From positions 1 through 5,144 of the forward strand of contig JAITNC010000007.1 of assembly GCA_031290675.1 (NCBI GenBank): a stretch of 5,144 bases of DNA, in the 5' to 3' direction. The DNA comes from Campylobacteraceae bacterium (GTDB lineage: Bacteria; Campylobacterota; Campylobacteria; Campylobacterales; Campylobacteraceae). How positions within the stretch are numbered: the stretch's first letter is position 1; every line of letters starts with the position of its first letter. The notes beneath the pieces were generated by a model, which saw only the letters and a list, made by a program, of their open reading frames with translations, ran no database searches and was not told the origin of the DNA. Positions 4,908 through 5,144 of this stretch are shown in pieces. A program made the translations under genes and the position numbers.

Positions 4908-4949
4908 TGTAAATAGTAACTATTTTTAGCTATTATCTCAAATTTACAA
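4882..4949. repeat. AT-rich nested inverted repeat upstream of the + strand gene
   Basis: TTGTAAA plus GAGATA (4890-4896, 4901-4906) pairs with TATCTC plus TTTACAA (4934-4939, 4943-4949). Inside it AAATAG/CTATTT (4911-4916/4920-4925) forms a 3-nt-loop hairpin. An alternative pairing is GCTAAAAAT/ATTTTTAGC (4882-4890/4922-4930). The two folds exclude each other. The region could be a terminator region, a protein-binding site or part of the repeat; no long T run follows directly. Confidence 0.45.
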
Positions 4950-4990
4950 ATAAAGTCTACTATTTATACAGATTTTTAGTGTTTTTATTA

Positions 4991-4996
4991 TAAAAT
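4991..4996 (+). promoter_or_regulatory. Candidate -10 element for the gene at 5027
   Basis: TATAAA, preceded by TTTTTATTA and 30 nt before the ATG, is a fair -10 match. No clear -35 is seen at 17 nt spacing. This is the best candidate in an AT-rich stretch (4950-5012), so specificity is limited. Confidence 0.4.
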
Positions 4997-5012
4997 TAAT
5001 TTCAATTTTTTT

Positions 5013-5020
5013 AAGGAAGG
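5013..5020 (+). promoter_or_regulatory. Ribosome binding site of the gene at 5027
   Basis: AAGGAAGG lies 6 nt before the ATG at 5027. It is a strong Shine-Dalgarno sequence and the main reason to accept that start. Confidence 0.75.
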
Positions 5021-5026
5021 TTTTAG

Positions 5027-5144
5027 ATGAGAAAGATTTTATTATCTGTCGTAGTTGTGGTCGTTGTATTGGCGGGGTATTCCGCTTACACCGTCTTTCA
5101 TTCAAAAAGTAAGGTTGATGCCTTTTTTCACCTCAATGAGGGCA
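5027..5144 (+). CDS. N-terminus of a membrane-anchored or exported protein of unknown function (partial, runs off the window)
   Basis: Only the first 39 codons are present and the frame stays open to the window edge. The protein begins MRKILLS, then seven consecutive valines and LAGYSAY. This is a short positive N-region and a hydrophobic segment (about 4-20), followed by a polar stretch HSKSKVD. LAGY stands where a lipoprotein would have LAGC, and there is no cysteine, so it is not a lipoprotein. A single-pass anchor or a signal peptide is likely. YdgA/DUF945-type proteins begin in a similar way, but this is too little sequence for a family call. It diverges from the efflux operon and is separated from it by the repeat array, so a functional link is not indicated. 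Confidence 0.7.
   Translation, partial: MRKILLSVVVVVVVLAGYSAYTVFHSKSKVDAFFHLNEG

Overview
The window looks like a chromosomal segment of a Gram-negative bacterium. It carries one compact drug or toxin efflux locus set between two patches of non-coding, repeat-rich DNA. Protein style (Lys/Ile/Ser-rich, MacAB arranged with a MarR regulator), AT-rich promoters with a good TATAAT but weak -35, and moderate coding GC suggest Campylobacterota (Epsilonproteobacteria). That placement is inference, and the genus cannot be read from this sequence.

Layout, left to right. 22-98: a complete CAU-anticodon tRNA on the + strand, most like tRNA-Ile2 (lysidine type). 99-760: a gene-free stretch with hairpin repeats (184-218, 289-333), two GC-rich hairpins (353-381), a possible small element with imperfect terminal inverted repeats (397-540) and a terminator-like palindrome (720-743). 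761-4322, minus strand: the operon marR-like regulator, macA, macB, with gaps of 12 nt and 1 nt. 4323-4400: the operon's promoter region with a perfect TATAAT and candidate operator repeats. 4426-4906: a dense array of short inverted and tandem repeats that are relatives of those on the left. 4882-5026: an AT-rich nested hairpin and a candidate promoter leading to a + strand gene that starts at 5027 and runs off the window.

How the genes work together. The MarR-type protein probably senses a small molecule and represses its own operon. MacA is the inner-membrane-anchored periplasmic adaptor and MacB the ATPase/permease; together with a TolC-type outer membrane channel they expel macrolides, lipopeptides, haem precursors or small peptides. 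No outer membrane channel gene is present here, although MacA keeps the R-L-S tip residues used to dock onto one, so the channel must be encoded elsewhere.

The least ordinary part is the non-coding DNA. Six copies of a hairpin repeat (GTCATTGC/TGAG ... CGTGGCAATC) are present. Stem sequences differ between copies while pairing is retained, which points to selection on structure. A 45-bp perfect direct repeat (289-333 and 4676-4720) and a second, roughly 65-nt imperfect direct repeat (483-550 and 4843-4907) flank the efflux operon in the same order and orientation. The whole macAB-marR cassette could therefore be lost or duplicated by homologous recombination. I found no clear evidence of a wholly new protein system.
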